Assembly: GCA_020720665.1 (NCBI GenBank)
Contig: DYOF01000006.1
Coordinates: forward strand, 1-53,499
Reading direction: 5' to 3'
DNA length: 53,499 nt
From: Acetofilamentum sp.
GTDB taxonomy: Bacteria; Bacteroidota; Bacteroidia; Bacteroidales; JAADGE01
In this document: positions 39,631-49,675 of the stretch, piece by piece
Numbering within the stretch: position 1 is the stretch's first letter
Layout of the letters: each line of letters opens with the position of its first letter
Made by a program: the position numbers and the translations under genes
The notes under the pieces: generated by a model
Seen by the model: the letters and a program-made list of their open reading frames with translations, nothing else
What the model was told of the DNA's origin: nothing
The model's database searches: none

Positions 39631-40878
39631 TTATTTTGCCGGAATTACTTTATATAACTTATCTGCTCTTCTGATTTTTTCATTTACCGGCATAGAAATT
39701 ATTTGCCCTTTTTTAACAACACTAACCGTTTTTTCTTCAAATCGCAACTCTTTAACAAGCGTTTGGATAACTCCGGTAGTAGGCCCGGTTATTAAAATTT
39801 CATCGCCGATTTCGAGTTCCCCTGTTTGGATTTCAAATTCTCCGACATTAATTTTAGAAAAATAATTTCGAACACGACCGATAAAAATTTTTTGTTTGCT
39901 TGCTTTTGAACCATAGTCCTTGCTCCACTCACCAAGTTTCCTGCCCAGATAATACCCGTCCCAAAACCCCCTGTTAAAAACCGTAGAAAGCCGGCTTTTC
40001 CAATCTTCTATTTTTTCTTGGTTATATGTATTGTCAAAAACCGAATTAACCGCCTCTCTATAACATTCGGTAACAATTTTAACATATTCAGCCGGCCTCG
40101 CTCGACCCTCAATTTTTAAAACTTTTACTCCTGCATCTAAAACTTTATCAATAAAATCAATTGTTAATAAATCTTTTGGAGACATAATATATTCGTTATC
40201 AATTTCAAGTTCAAATCCCGTTTCCTTTTCTGTAACAATATATGCCTTACGACAAGTTTGTAAACAAGCACCTCTGTTTGCAGATGAGTTTTGTTCATGA
40301 AGACTTAAATAACACTTCCCCGATATTGCCATACATAATGCACCGTGTGCAAATATTTCAATTTGAATTAAATTACCTGAGGGTCCTTTTATTTGTTCAT
40401 TTTCAATTGTTTGTGTAATGTGCTTTACCTGTTTTAAACTCAGCTCTCGGGCTAATACAACTACATCTGCAAAATTGGCATAAAATTTTAAAGTTTCAAT
40501 ATTGCTGATATTCAATTGTGTAGAAATATGCACTTCGAGCCCTATTGTATAAGCGTAATTCATAACGGCTTGGTCTGATGCAATTATTGCCGTAATCCCG
40601 TTCGTTTTTGCAATGTTTAAAATTTCTTTCATCAGAGCAATATCGTAATCATAAATAATGGTATTAACTGTTAAATAGCTCTTTATATTATTTTTATTAC
40701 AAATATCAACAATCGTTCTTAGGTCTTCAACAGAGAAATTATTAGTCGATTTAGCCCTCATGTTTAATTGCTCAATACCGAAATAAACAGAGTCTGCGCC
40801 GGCTTGAATTGCAGCAGCCAGAGATTCAAAAGAACCGACCGGTGCCATAATTTCTATTTCTTCTTTTTTAAATCGCAT
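39631..40878 (-). CDS. Peptidase U32-family protein (possible RNA hydroxylation factor)
   Basis: IMAPVGSFESLAAAIQAGADSVYFG, EIFAHGALCMAISGKCYLS, NRGACLQTCRK, LKIEGRARPAEYV. Confidence 0.92.
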   Translation of the reverse strand: MRFKKEEIEIMAPVGSFESLAAAIQAGADSVYFGIEQLNMRAKSTNNFSVEDLRTIVDICNKNNIKSYLTVNTIIYDYDIALMKEILNIAKTNGITAIIASDQAVMNYAYTIGLEVHISTQLNISNIETLKFYANFADVVVLARELSLKQVKHITQTIENEQIKGPSGNLIQIEIFAHGALCMAISGKCYLSLHEQNSSANRGACLQTCRKAYIVTEKETGFELEIDNEYIMSPKDLLTIDFIDKVLDAGVKVLKIEGRARPAEYVKIVTECYREAVNSVFDNTYNQEKIEDWKSRLSTVFNRGFWDGYYLGRKLGEWSKDYGSKASKQKIFIGRVRNYFSKINVGEFEIQTGELEIGDEILITGPTTGVIQTLVKELRFEEKTVSVVKKGQIISMPVNEKIRRADKLYKVIPAK

Positions 40879-40995
40879 ACGAATTCTAATTTTTGCAAAT
40901 ATCTAATTTTTTATTTAATACCGAAAAATCAAAAACGAAAGCATCTGTTATCTGTATATTTAATATCTTTGAAACAAATAAAATTAATTAAAGGA

Positions 40996-41994
40996 ATGTT
41001 TGCGCCAAAAAAAACAAATATTGAAATAGTAAAAAAAATTGTAGTCAAAGGACTGGTTCTGATTATACCGCTTTATATTCTTTGGTTTTTTTATATTGAA
41101 AGGTTTCCGATGTATTATAACAGCCCCAATAATACACGATGGTACTTTATTTCAAAAACCTTAAAAAAAGAAATAATAATACCGAAATCAGAGATTCTTT
41201 TTTTAGGAGATTCTCGGGTTAATGCCGGAATTAACTTTAATAATATAACCGGAGCATACAGTTTTGCAGCAGGGGGAGCCACTTGTATTGAAATGTACTA
41301 TATTCTAAAAAAATATACCGAACAATATCACCCGCCGAAGTCTGTTTATTTATCAATATCCCCGCGGTTTTTTTCTGAAACTTATGCGTTTTATTCATAC
41401 GCCGTCAGAAATAAATTGCTCTCTTTTTCAGACATGAAAGAAATTTCTAAAATCTATGAAAAAAACGATACAACTTTAAGAAGAACTCCGTTAATAAATT
41501 TTATATTATATCGATTAAATTACCCCGAATACTATCAATCAGATGTTATGAAAAATTATGTTTTTGCAGCCTACAGTGAAAATAAAAAAATGATTAATGA
41601 AATGATTGATTTGAAAGGCGGAAGGTTTCACACCGGATTAAAGGATTCGTGTTCGGATTTAAACTATGAAACGAAATATATGCACTTTATTCCGTCTGAA
41701 ATAATTACTGTATATTTTGAGAAGATAATTAATTTGTGCAGTGAAAAAAATATTGAGTTCTGTTTTTTTTCGATGCCGATGAATGAAAGTTCATACAGAA
41801 AACTTAACACAAATTTTTTAAATGAATATACAAATTTTATAAATGAGTATAAAAATAACTATCCGGAATTTAGAATTTCTGATAGTTTATATTCAATGCC
41901 CGATGTTTTTTTCGGTGATGACTCTCACTTAAATTTGAGGGGAAAAAACTATTTTACAAATGAATTTTTGAAAACATTTGAAAACTTCCGTTAA
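40996..41994 (+). CDS. Membrane-anchored SGNH/DltD-AlgJ-like protein
   Basis: N-terminal TM; ILFLGDSRVNAGI and FFGDDSHLNLRG; start at ATG 40996 preferred over 40768 because a TATCTTTG box sits at 40964-40971. Confidence 0.65.
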   Translation: MFAPKKTNIEIVKKIVVKGLVLIIPLYILWFFYIERFPMYYNSPNNTRWYFISKTLKKEIIIPKSEILFLGDSRVNAGINFNNITGAYSFAAGGATCIEMYYILKKYTEQYHPPKSVYLSISPRFFSETYAFYSYAVRNKLLSFSDMKEISKIYEKNDTTLRRTPLINFILYRLNYPEYYQSDVMKNYVFAAYSENKKMINEMIDLKGGRFHTGLKDSCSDLNYETKYMHFIPSEIITVYFEKIINLCSEKNIEFCFFSMPMNESSYRKLNTNFLNEYTNFINEYKNNYPEFRISDSLYSMPDVFFGDDSHLNLRGKNYFTNEFLKTFENFR

Positions 41995-42075
41995 TTTAAA
42001 AAAAAGAAACTTCGGCAGAAATAATAAAATAAATGTTTAATTAAAAGCCGTATTGTTTTAGTATTCAATTAATTA

Positions 42076-43089
42076 TTACTTAAACTGTGTTAAAAAACGG
42101 ATGTCATTTTCAAAAAACAACCTTAAATCTTTAATGCCGTATTTTAACATAGTAATACGTTCAATACCCATTCCAAACGCAAAACCTGTATATTTTACGC
42201 TGTCAATATCATTTGCTTCTAAAACATTCGGGTCAACCATTCCGCAGCCTAATATTTCAAGCCAGCCGGTATATTTACAAACATTGCATCCTTTTCCTCC
42301 GCAAAGAGAACATGAAACATCAACTTCGGCAGACGGTTCAGTAAACGGAAAATATGAGGGGCGTAATCTGATTTTCGCATCTTTCCCGAAAAATTCTTTT
42401 GCAAAATATTCGAGAGTTTGTTTTAAATCGGCAAAAGACACATTTTCATCAATAAACAAACCTTCAATTTGATGAAAAATACAATGTGCTCTTGCAGAAA
42501 TAGCCTCATTTCTAAAAACACGTCCGGGAGAAATAGTCCTTATCGGAGGTTTTTGATTATCCATAACACGGACTTGAACAGATGAGGTGTGTGTGCGTAA
42601 TAAAATATCCGGATTTTGTTCAATGAAAAACGTATCTTGCATATCTCTTGCCGGATGTTCGGGGGGAAAATTTAAGGCAGAAAACACATGATAATCATCT
42701 TCAATTTCGGGTCCTTCAGAAATTGTAAAGCCCAATCGTGTAAAAATTTCAACAATTTCATTTTTAACAATAGAAATAGGATGTCTTGAACCGATTTTTT
42801 CCGCACTTCCGGGTAAACTAAGGTCTAATGCTGTTTTTACTTGTACATTTGATTCAATTTGATTGTTTAAATAATTGATTTTGTCTGTAACAGAGTCTTT
42901 TAAAATGTTTAAAATCTTACCGAAATCTTTTTTTTCATCATTAGGAACGGTTTTAAAGGCATTAAATAATTCCGTCAGAAGTCCCCCTTTTTTTGAAAGA
43001 TATTTAATTCTGAATAATTCAATTTCTTCCGGTTTGTCGGAATTAAATTGTTCAACTTCGTTTATATACTTTCTGACTTGTTCTAACAT
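42076..43089 (-). CDS. pheS: Phenylalanine--tRNA ligase subunit alpha
   Basis: LRTHTSSVQVRVM, GRVFRNEAISARAHCIFHQIEGLFI, GFAFGMGIERITMLKYGI. Confidence 0.97.
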   Translation of the reverse strand: MLEQVRKYINEVEQFNSDKPEEIELFRIKYLSKKGGLLTELFNAFKTVPNDEKKDFGKILNILKDSVTDKINYLNNQIESNVQVKTALDLSLPGSAEKIGSRHPISIVKNEIVEIFTRLGFTISEGPEIEDDYHVFSALNFPPEHPARDMQDTFFIEQNPDILLRTHTSSVQVRVMDNQKPPIRTISPGRVFRNEAISARAHCIFHQIEGLFIDENVSFADLKQTLEYFAKEFFGKDAKIRLRPSYFPFTEPSAEVDVSCSLCGGKGCNVCKYTGWLEILGCGMVDPNVLEANDIDSVKYTGFAFGMGIERITMLKYGIKDLRLFFENDIRFLTQFK

Positions 43090-43116
43090 TCTCAGAATCT
43101 TTATTTTTATAATGGT

Positions 43117-43992
43117 TTACTCAATAATCGGTTTAATTTTCATCTTGATATTCTTCAACGGGCGTTTATTTTTATCCGTTTCAGCCGCTGCTATTTTGTC
43201 AATCACATCTATACCTTCAATAATTTCACCAAAAACGGTATAATTATTATCTAAAAACGGTATGCCGCCGATTTCTTTGTATGCAATGCGTTTAAATTCA
43301 GGAATTTTAATTAAAACAAAATCTTTTTTCTTCTTTAAGTATTTGTATATAAATTCATTGCTTTTGTCATTGGTTTTTTGCGAAATTTTGTGTAATTCCG
43401 ACAAAACAGATGGGTTTTTAACAATATAATCATTTAACGATGTTTGTTTTTCTAATTCATTAAGTTCTTCGTCGTTATATTTTTTACCTTGAACCAGATA
43501 GAACTGTGAGCCGGAAGACTTTTTTTCGGGATTAAGGTCATCTCCTTCTCTCGCTGCGGCAATAACGCCTTTTTTATGATATAAAGAATCGTTAAATTCG
43601 GCTGCAATGTCATATCCGGGACCTCCGTTTCCGAGCTTTACGCCGGGAGCCGCTGTTTTTGAGTCAGGGTCTCCGCCTTGAATCATAAATTCGTTAATTA
43701 CTCTGTGGAACAGTAAATCATTGAAAAAACTGTTATTTGCTAATTTTATAAAATTCTTTTTATGTAGAGGAGTTTGGTCGTAAAATTTGATTTTCATATT
43801 ACCAAACTCGGTTTCTATCAAAACCATATTGACAGATTCCAATTCTGTATCGGTAAGTTTTTTTGGTAAGTCGATATTTTCTTGTTCTTTTTCAGGCTTA
43901 TCGTTTTTTTCTTTGCAATTTTCTAATGATATGCTCATCAATATCATTAAAACGTATAAAATTTTTTTTATGTGTGTAAATTTATTTCTCAT
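43117..43992 (-). CDS. Cyclophilin-type peptidylprolyl isomerase, lipoprotein
   Basis: Lipobox-like SLENC; FHRVINEFMIQGGDPDS…GNGGPGYDIAAEF; FGEIIEGIDVIDKI. Confidence 0.92.
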   Translation of the reverse strand: MRNKFTHIKKILYVLMILMSISLENCKEKNDKPEKEQENIDLPKKLTDTELESVNMVLIETEFGNMKIKFYDQTPLHKKNFIKLANNSFFNDLLFHRVINEFMIQGGDPDSKTAAPGVKLGNGGPGYDIAAEFNDSLYHKKGVIAAAREGDDLNPEKKSSGSQFYLVQGKKYNDEELNELEKQTSLNDYIVKNPSVLSELHKISQKTNDKSNEFIYKYLKKKKDFVLIKIPEFKRIAYKEIGGIPFLDNNYTVFGEIIEGIDVIDKIAAAETDKNKRPLKNIKMKIKPIIE

Positions 43993-44252
43993 GTGTGCTT
44001 CGTTTATTTATTTTGGTAATTAATCGGCAAAAATAAAAAAAAATGTAAAAACCACAGTCATTATTTTGTGTTTTCTGAAATTTTGAGCTTTATTTTTATA
44101 TCAACGATGTAAAATTTAATTTCGCTTTAATTGAAAATTCTTTCCTTTGAGGGCTTATCCGTTTACGTAGTAACTATCAATATCTAAGTTCAAATTTGCA
44201 GATTAATGGTGATAATAACAGACTGATTTTTCCTTAACAAAACGGCATAAAT

Positions 44253-44624
44253 TTATATCTTTTCTAATAAATTTATCAAAACGGTTTGAATTTGCATGAA
44301 ACTTTTGAGTTCTTGCTCCCTGTAAATAAAAACTATTTTATAATAAATACCACGTTCGCAGCTTTTATTATACAGAATAGATTTGTTAAGTCGATATGAT
44401 TCTCTTATTAAACGCTTAATGCGATTACGTTTTACGGCTGATTTTATTAATTTTTTTGGAACGCTTATTGCAATTTTGTTATTTTTTTCAAAATCAGACG
44501 ATTTCGTATAAGCAACAGAAATCAGTTTATCGAAAAAAAAAATCCCGTTTGTAAAAATACGGGAAATTTCTTTCTTACTTTTTAATTTTTCTAAATTTGA
44601 AAAACGATTATTTTGCATAATCAT
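44253..44624 (-). CDS. rnpA: Ribonuclease P protein component
   Basis: LKSKKEISRIFTNG, SVPKKLIKSAVKRNRIKRLIRESYRLNK; ATGA overlap with upstream hemD. Confidence 0.93.
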   Translation of the reverse strand: MIMQNNRFSNLEKLKSKKEISRIFTNGIFFFDKLISVAYTKSSDFEKNNKIAISVPKKLIKSAVKRNRIKRLIRESYRLNKSILYNKSCERGIYYKIVFIYREQELKSFMQIQTVLINLLEKI

Positions 44625-45364
44625 TTGTTGTTTTCTTTTATAAACTTTTCAATAGCCATTGTCATAGACGGATATTCTTTTGTCGGGGCATTAATATCTA
44701 ATCTCAAGCCTGCTTTTTTAACGGCGTTGGCAGTAGTTGTTCCTAATGATGCAATGATTTTTCCGTTTTGTTTAAAATCAGGAAAGTTGTGAAAAAGAGA
44801 ACTTATACCTGCCGGGCTGAAAAATACAATAACATCGTAATAAATATCGGCTAAATTTGACAGGTCGGCACTAATTGTTTCATACATAACAGCCTTGCTG
44901 AACACAAATTCTTCTTTTTTAAGTTTTTTGGCAAAGGTTGTTTTGTGGACTTTTGCTACAGGAAGTAAAAATTTTTCAGTTTTATGTTTTGCCATAATCG
45001 TCATAAGTTGGTCAAAAGTGCTTTCGGAATAAAAAATTTTCCTTTTTCTGTAAGTAATGTATTTCTGTAAGTAGAAGGCAATACTTTCGGTTAAACAGAA
45101 AAATTTCATTGTAATAGGTATTTGTAATCGCATTTCTTCGGCAAGCCTAAAGTAGTTATCAACAGATGTTTTGCTTGTCATTATTACAGCAGAAAATTCC
45201 ATTAGATTTATTTTTTGTTGTCTGAACTTCCGTGCATCATAACCTTTAATTTCTATAAACGGAATAAAATCAACATCAACTTGATACTTTCGTGCTAAAT
45301 CTAAATAGGGAGATTTTTCATTTTGCGGCTGCGGTTGTGAAACTAAAATTTTTTTTATTTTCAA
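44621..45364 (-). CDS. hemD: Uroporphyrinogen-III synthase
   Basis: HemD-like fold pattern (VIMTSKTSVDNYF, VVFFSPAGISSLF, IASLGTTTANAVKKAGL); hemD-rnpA order. Confidence 0.85.
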   Translation of the reverse strand: MKIKKILVSQPQPQNEKSPYLDLARKYQVDVDFIPFIEIKGYDARKFRQQKINLMEFSAVIMTSKTSVDNYFRLAEEMRLQIPITMKFFCLTESIAFYLQKYITYRKRKIFYSESTFDQLMTIMAKHKTEKFLLPVAKVHKTTFAKKLKKEEFVFSKAVMYETISADLSNLADIYYDVIVFFSPAGISSLFHNFPDFKQNGKIIASLGTTTANAVKKAGLRLDINAPTKEYPSMTMAIEKFIKENNK

Positions 45365-45400
45365 AACAGTAGAATTTAAGTTAGTATTTCAGAAGTTGAC

Positions 45401-46036
45401 CTATCGTATCTGTAAAATTTTAATCAGAAATAATAAAGGTATTACTTCAAAGCTGCAAAGGTATAAAAACATGTATAATATTTTGATGTGTTTATTCAAA
45501 TTTATTTTTATTAAACGAAAAATTCTAAGAAAGAATCACACTGCAAAAATTGCAACCCCTATTATCACAAACAATTTAGAGGCAACAGTAAAACTGATTA
45601 ATATTGTAACGGGTAATAATAAAATACCTAAAGATTTGTTTAAAATGTTTATGTTGTGATTATATTCAATGCCGATATCTTCAATCTTAAAAATTTTACT
45701 CACAATAATATTCAGCCCTTTATTTAAGATATTAACAATCAAGAGAATTAAAATTGTTACGGAAGAAATTACAAAAAAATGAAAATGCGGTAAACTAACA
45801 GAAAAAATATTTAAACTTTGTTGAATAAATATAGTTGAGGTAATTAAATAATTTGAAAATAAAATCCAATCGGAAAGCGTTTTATTCGTTTTGTTTTCAT
45901 TTAATATATAATTAGATGTTTTATAATTTATGGCTGCAAGCAAAATTAATCGAATATATTCTTTATGTGTTTGTTTAATGTAAGCAATTAAACTTAAACT
46001 TATTATAAAAATAACTATTAACCAATCAGGATTCAT
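45401..46036 (-). pseudogene. DUF4271 integral membrane protein interrupted by in-frame TGA
   Basis: ORF 45536..46036 stops at TGA (45536-45538); the same frame continues FFLRIFRLIKINLNKHIKILYMFLYLCSFEVIPLLFLIKILQIR* to 45401, matching a DUF4271 C-terminus. Confidence 0.7.
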
Positions 46037-46201
46037 TTATAAAATATCTTCAAATCAGAAACGCAAAATTACTTAAATTTCCGTTTCTTTATTAAATTTT
46101 TAGCAGATTTGTTTGGTAAAACCATCTTAACGGCTTTTCTTTAATATTCCGTAAAAAACAATATGCCGGAAAAAAATATAAAGAATTAATAATTTTATAA
46201 A

Positions 46202-47362
46202 ATGATTACAGATTACTTTCAAATTAACGAGCTTTTAAGTGATGAACAAAAAATAATTAAACAATCTGTTCGAGCTTGGGTTGATAAAAAAATTCTTCCG
46301 ATTATTGATGATGCTAATCAAAAAAACATTTCTCTTCATACTTTAATTAAAGAAATGGGAGAGCTGGGTGTCTTGGGTTCGTTTATTCCTGTAAAATATG
46401 GCGGTGCAGGACTCGACCAAATATCCTATGGTTTAATTATGCAAGAATTGGAACGAGGAGACAGTGCTGTTCGTTCTACGGCTTCGGTACAATCATCATT
46501 AGTTATGTATCCGATTTATGAGTTCGGGAGTGAAGAACAACGCTGCAAATATTTGCCGAAATTAGCATCCGGAGAAATGATAGGAGCATTCGGATTAACA
46601 GAACCCAATCATGGCTCTGACCCGGGCAGTATGGAAACCAAATTTTCTGAGAAAGGCGAATTTGTTATTTTAAACGGTGCTAAAATGTGGATTACAAATG
46701 CTCCGGTATGCGATGTAGCTGTTGTATGGGCAAAAAATGAAAACGGAGTGGTTAACGGTTTAATTGTTGAACGCGGAATGGAGGGTTTTTCAACACCTGC
46801 AACACATAAAAAATGGTCGTTAAGAGCATCATCAACAGGAGAATTGATATTTGATAACATAAGAGTTCCGAAAGAAAATATATTGCCGAATATTTCCGGT
46901 TTAAAAGGTCCTATGAAATGCTTAAACTCAGCAAGATACGGAATTGCATGGGGAGTATTGGGAGCCGGCTTTGATTGTTTTAACTCCGCATTAAAATATG
47001 CCGAAGAACGAAAACAGTTTAACAAACCTATTGCCGGTTTTCAATTGATTCAAAAAAAATTAGCCGAAATGCTGACAGATTTAACCGCAGCTCAGTTAAT
47101 GGCTTTACGAGCAGGGCAATTAAAAAATGAAGGTAAAGCTACGCCTGCTCAAATTTCAATGATAAAAAGAAATAATGTAAAAACAGCATTAAATGTTGCA
47201 CGTGAGTCTCGTCAAATATTAGGGGCAATGGGAATAACCGGTGATTTTCCGATTATGCGACATATGATGAACCTTGAGTCTGTAATTACTTATGAAGGAA
47301 CCCACGATGTACATTTGTTAATAACCGGATTTGATATAACCGGAATTTCTTCTTTTAAATAA
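46202..47362 (+). CDS. Acyl-CoA dehydrogenase (glutaryl-CoA dehydrogenase-like)
   Basis: GAFGLTEPNHGSDPGSM, MWITNAPVCDVAVVWA, SARYGIAWGVLGA, ITYEGTHDVH. Confidence 0.92.
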   Translation: MITDYFQINELLSDEQKIIKQSVRAWVDKKILPIIDDANQKNISLHTLIKEMGELGVLGSFIPVKYGGAGLDQISYGLIMQELERGDSAVRSTASVQSSLVMYPIYEFGSEEQRCKYLPKLASGEMIGAFGLTEPNHGSDPGSMETKFSEKGEFVILNGAKMWITNAPVCDVAVVWAKNENGVVNGLIVERGMEGFSTPATHKKWSLRASSTGELIFDNIRVPKENILPNISGLKGPMKCLNSARYGIAWGVLGAGFDCFNSALKYAEERKQFNKPIAGFQLIQKKLAEMLTDLTAAQLMALRAGQLKNEGKATPAQISMIKRNNVKTALNVARESRQILGAMGITGDFPIMRHMMNLESVITYEGTHDVHLLITGFDITGISSFK

Positions 47363-47372
47363 ATGAGCCAAA

Positions 47373-49022
47373 ATGAAAATTTTTAATCTTGTAAAATCCG
47401 GTTATATTTTTTTTGTATTAATTTTTATTGGTTTCGGTTTTAAAATCAATGATGACGGTGATGATTTTGAAATTGCCAAAAGCTTTGAGCTTTTTCACGA
47501 TGTTGTAAGAGAAATAAGGCTTTTTTATGTTGACGACCCCGATATTAGCACTTTAATAAATGAAAGCATTAATGAATTTTTAAAAAAATTAGACCCGTAC
47601 ACCGTTTTTTATCCTGAATCACAAATTGAAGAATATTCGTTCATAACTACAGGTGCGTATGCCGGTATCGGTGCATCTGTTTTTGAAAAAAACAATCAAT
47701 TAATTTTAGCAGACGTTTATCAAAATTCACCTGCTGATAAAGCCGGTTTAAAAACAGGAGATCAAATCGTTGCAATCAACAATATAAAACCCGACAGCTC
47801 TAACTATGCTGATATAAAACCGCTTTTAAAAGGAGAACCGGGAAGCGAAGTGTCTCTTTTAATAAAACGTTTTGGACAAGAGCAAGCATTTGAAAAACAA
47901 ATAATAAGAGAAAAAATATTGTTTGAAGACATAAATTATTATGAGTTAACCGACGATGACTTTGCTTATATAAAATTAGACGGATTCAAATCCGGAGCTG
48001 CAAATAATGTTAAGAAATGCTTATCAGAACTTAATTCCAAAAGAAATTTAAAAGGAATTATTTTAGATTTAAGAGGAAACCCGGGCGGATTATTAATTGA
48101 AGCGGTTAATTTGGTGAATCTGTTTGTTGAAAAAGGAAAAGAAGTAGTCAGTACTAAAGGGCGAATTGCAGATTGGACTGAAATATACAGAGCTACATCA
48201 GAACCGATTTATCCGGAAACCCCCGTGGTTGTTCTTATTAACCGAGAATCTGCGTCTGCATCCGAAATTGTTGCCGGAGCATTGCAAGATTATGATCGGG
48301 CAGTAATTATCGGGCAACGTTCTTTCGGAAAAGGATTAGTGCAAACAACCCGAAATTTAAGCTATAATACCGGAATTAAAATTACAACGGCAAAATACTA
48401 TATCCCAAGCGGCAGATGTATTCAAGAAATAGACTATTCATATTATAATAACAACGAAACGAAAAATGTTAAACCGTTTAAAACTCGCATCGGAAGACCG
48501 GTTTTTGAAGGCGGAGGAATTCAACCGGATAGTTTAATACGGGCTGACTCTCTTGCTCGGTTTACTAAACAAATAATTTCGAATTACCTTCTTTTTGATT
48601 TTGCAACGGAGTATTATTATTTGCATCCGAACATCGAAAATCCTCAAAATTTTAAAATTACCGATGAAATTTATAAAGAATTTTCAGAATTTGTTTTTAA
48701 AAATGCATCTGATTTAACTTCTGAAAGCTATAATTTATCAAACCAATTAATTAATTCACTGAAATCTGAACGATACGATTTAGAAATTATTAATAAAATA
48801 AAAAGCATTAAAGAAAATATCTTGTCTGATAAGAAACGATTTGTTCAAGTTTATAAAGCTCAGATAATTCCTTTATTAGAAAATGAGCTAATCGGTCGGT
48901 ATTACTATAATTCAGGTCAAATTAAAGCACGAATGAAACATGATAAAGAATATCTCGCAGCAAAAGAAATTTTAAAAAATAAAGGCAAGTACAATTTAAT
49001 TTTGTCTGAAATAAGTGATTAA
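47373..49022 (+). CDS. S41-family C-terminal processing protease with PDZ domain
   Basis: GIGASVFEKNNQLILADVYQNSPADKAGLKTGDQIVAIN; LRGNPGGLL; NRESASASEIVAGALQDYDRAVIIGQRSFGKGLVQ. Confidence 0.94.
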   Translation: MKIFNLVKSGYIFFVLIFIGFGFKINDDGDDFEIAKSFELFHDVVREIRLFYVDDPDISTLINESINEFLKKLDPYTVFYPESQIEEYSFITTGAYAGIGASVFEKNNQLILADVYQNSPADKAGLKTGDQIVAINNIKPDSSNYADIKPLLKGEPGSEVSLLIKRFGQEQAFEKQIIREKILFEDINYYELTDDDFAYIKLDGFKSGAANNVKKCLSELNSKRNLKGIILDLRGNPGGLLIEAVNLVNLFVEKGKEVVSTKGRIADWTEIYRATSEPIYPETPVVVLINRESASASEIVAGALQDYDRAVIIGQRSFGKGLVQTTRNLSYNTGIKITTAKYYIPSGRCIQEIDYSYYNNNETKNVKPFKTRIGRPVFEGGGIQPDSLIRADSLARFTKQIISNYLLFDFATEYYYLHPNIENPQNFKITDEIYKEFSEFVFKNASDLTSESYNLSNQLINSLKSERYDLEIINKIKSIKENILSDKKRFVQVYKAQIIPLLENELIGRYYYNSGQIKARMKHDKEYLAAKEILKNKGKYNLILSEISD

Positions 49023-49124
49023 TTTAACAAATGTTTAGAAAAAAGTAATTAATTGTTGACTTGTTGGAATATAATTTGTATATTTACAAAAAAGATTATT
49101 ATTTTTGTCTGAAAACAAATTGAT

Positions 49125-49523
49125 ATGTTTCCGGAAAAAATAGAAATAAAGGGGAATCAAGATACTCCCGGCGTTATTTTCGATAAAGAAAATAATAAAT
49201 TTGAATTAAGCGGACGCTCTTTTCCGGCAGATGCAAACTTATTTTATTTACCATTGTTAAAATGGCTTGATGATTATAAGGCTTTAGGAAGAAATGAGCA
49301 ACTGACAATGAATGTTAAAATGGAATATTTTAACACCGCTTCAGCGAAAATGCTTTTGGACATCTTTTTTAAATTGGAAGATATGGCAGAAGTCGGTTTT
49401 GATGTTCAAATTAAATGGTATTATCTTGAAGAAGATGATGATATGTTGGAGGCGGGTGAAGAGTTTAATGATATAGTTGAAATTGAATTCGAATTAATTG
49501 AATACAAATCAGAACATTTTTAA
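49125..49523 (+). CDS. DUF1987 / SiaC-like regulatory protein
   Basis: KGNQDTPGVIFDKENNKFELSGRSFPADANLFYLPLLKWLDDY; FNTASAKMLLDIF. Confidence 0.82.
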   Translation: MFPEKIEIKGNQDTPGVIFDKENNKFELSGRSFPADANLFYLPLLKWLDDYKALGRNEQLTMNVKMEYFNTASAKMLLDIFFKLEDMAEVGFDVQIKWYYLEEDDDMLEAGEEFNDIVEIEFELIEYKSEHF

Positions 49524-49556
49524 AACATTTAATATTTTCCTTGTACGTTTGATTTT

Positions 49557-49601
49557 GAGTATTTGACCCGTTGTTTTAAACTTCGGGTCATACTCTTTTT
49601 T
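49557..49601 (+). terminator. Rho-independent terminator
   Basis: GAGTA..TGACCCG … CGGGTCA.TACTC then TTTTTT. Confidence 0.7.
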
Positions 49602-49675
49602 ACCCCTTATGTATTAGGTTTGTAATTTTAAATTGTTTCGCAGACTTAGCCCTCTTTATTCATAAACAATGTGGG

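Noticed and set aside
40768-40995. N-terminal extension of the SGNH-like ORF overlapping the U32 peptidase gene
   Set aside because: The extension is antisense to conserved U32 N-terminal sequence; the TATCTTTG box at 40964-40971 and ATG at 40996 give a better start.
42101-43243. Plus-strand ORFs over pheS and the cyclophilin gene
   Set aside because: Antisense shadows of confidently identified genes.
45500-45540. Selenocysteine or programmed readthrough explanation for the DUF4271 TGA
   Set aside because: Only a tiny ATTCT-ttctt-AGAAT hairpin follows, not a credible bacterial SECIS; no homologue reason for Sec. A nonsense mutation or sequence error is simpler.
45396-45659. Plus-strand 87-aa ORF over the DUF4271 locus
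   Set aside because: Antisense to the interrupted DUF4271 gene, with no domain or promoter support.
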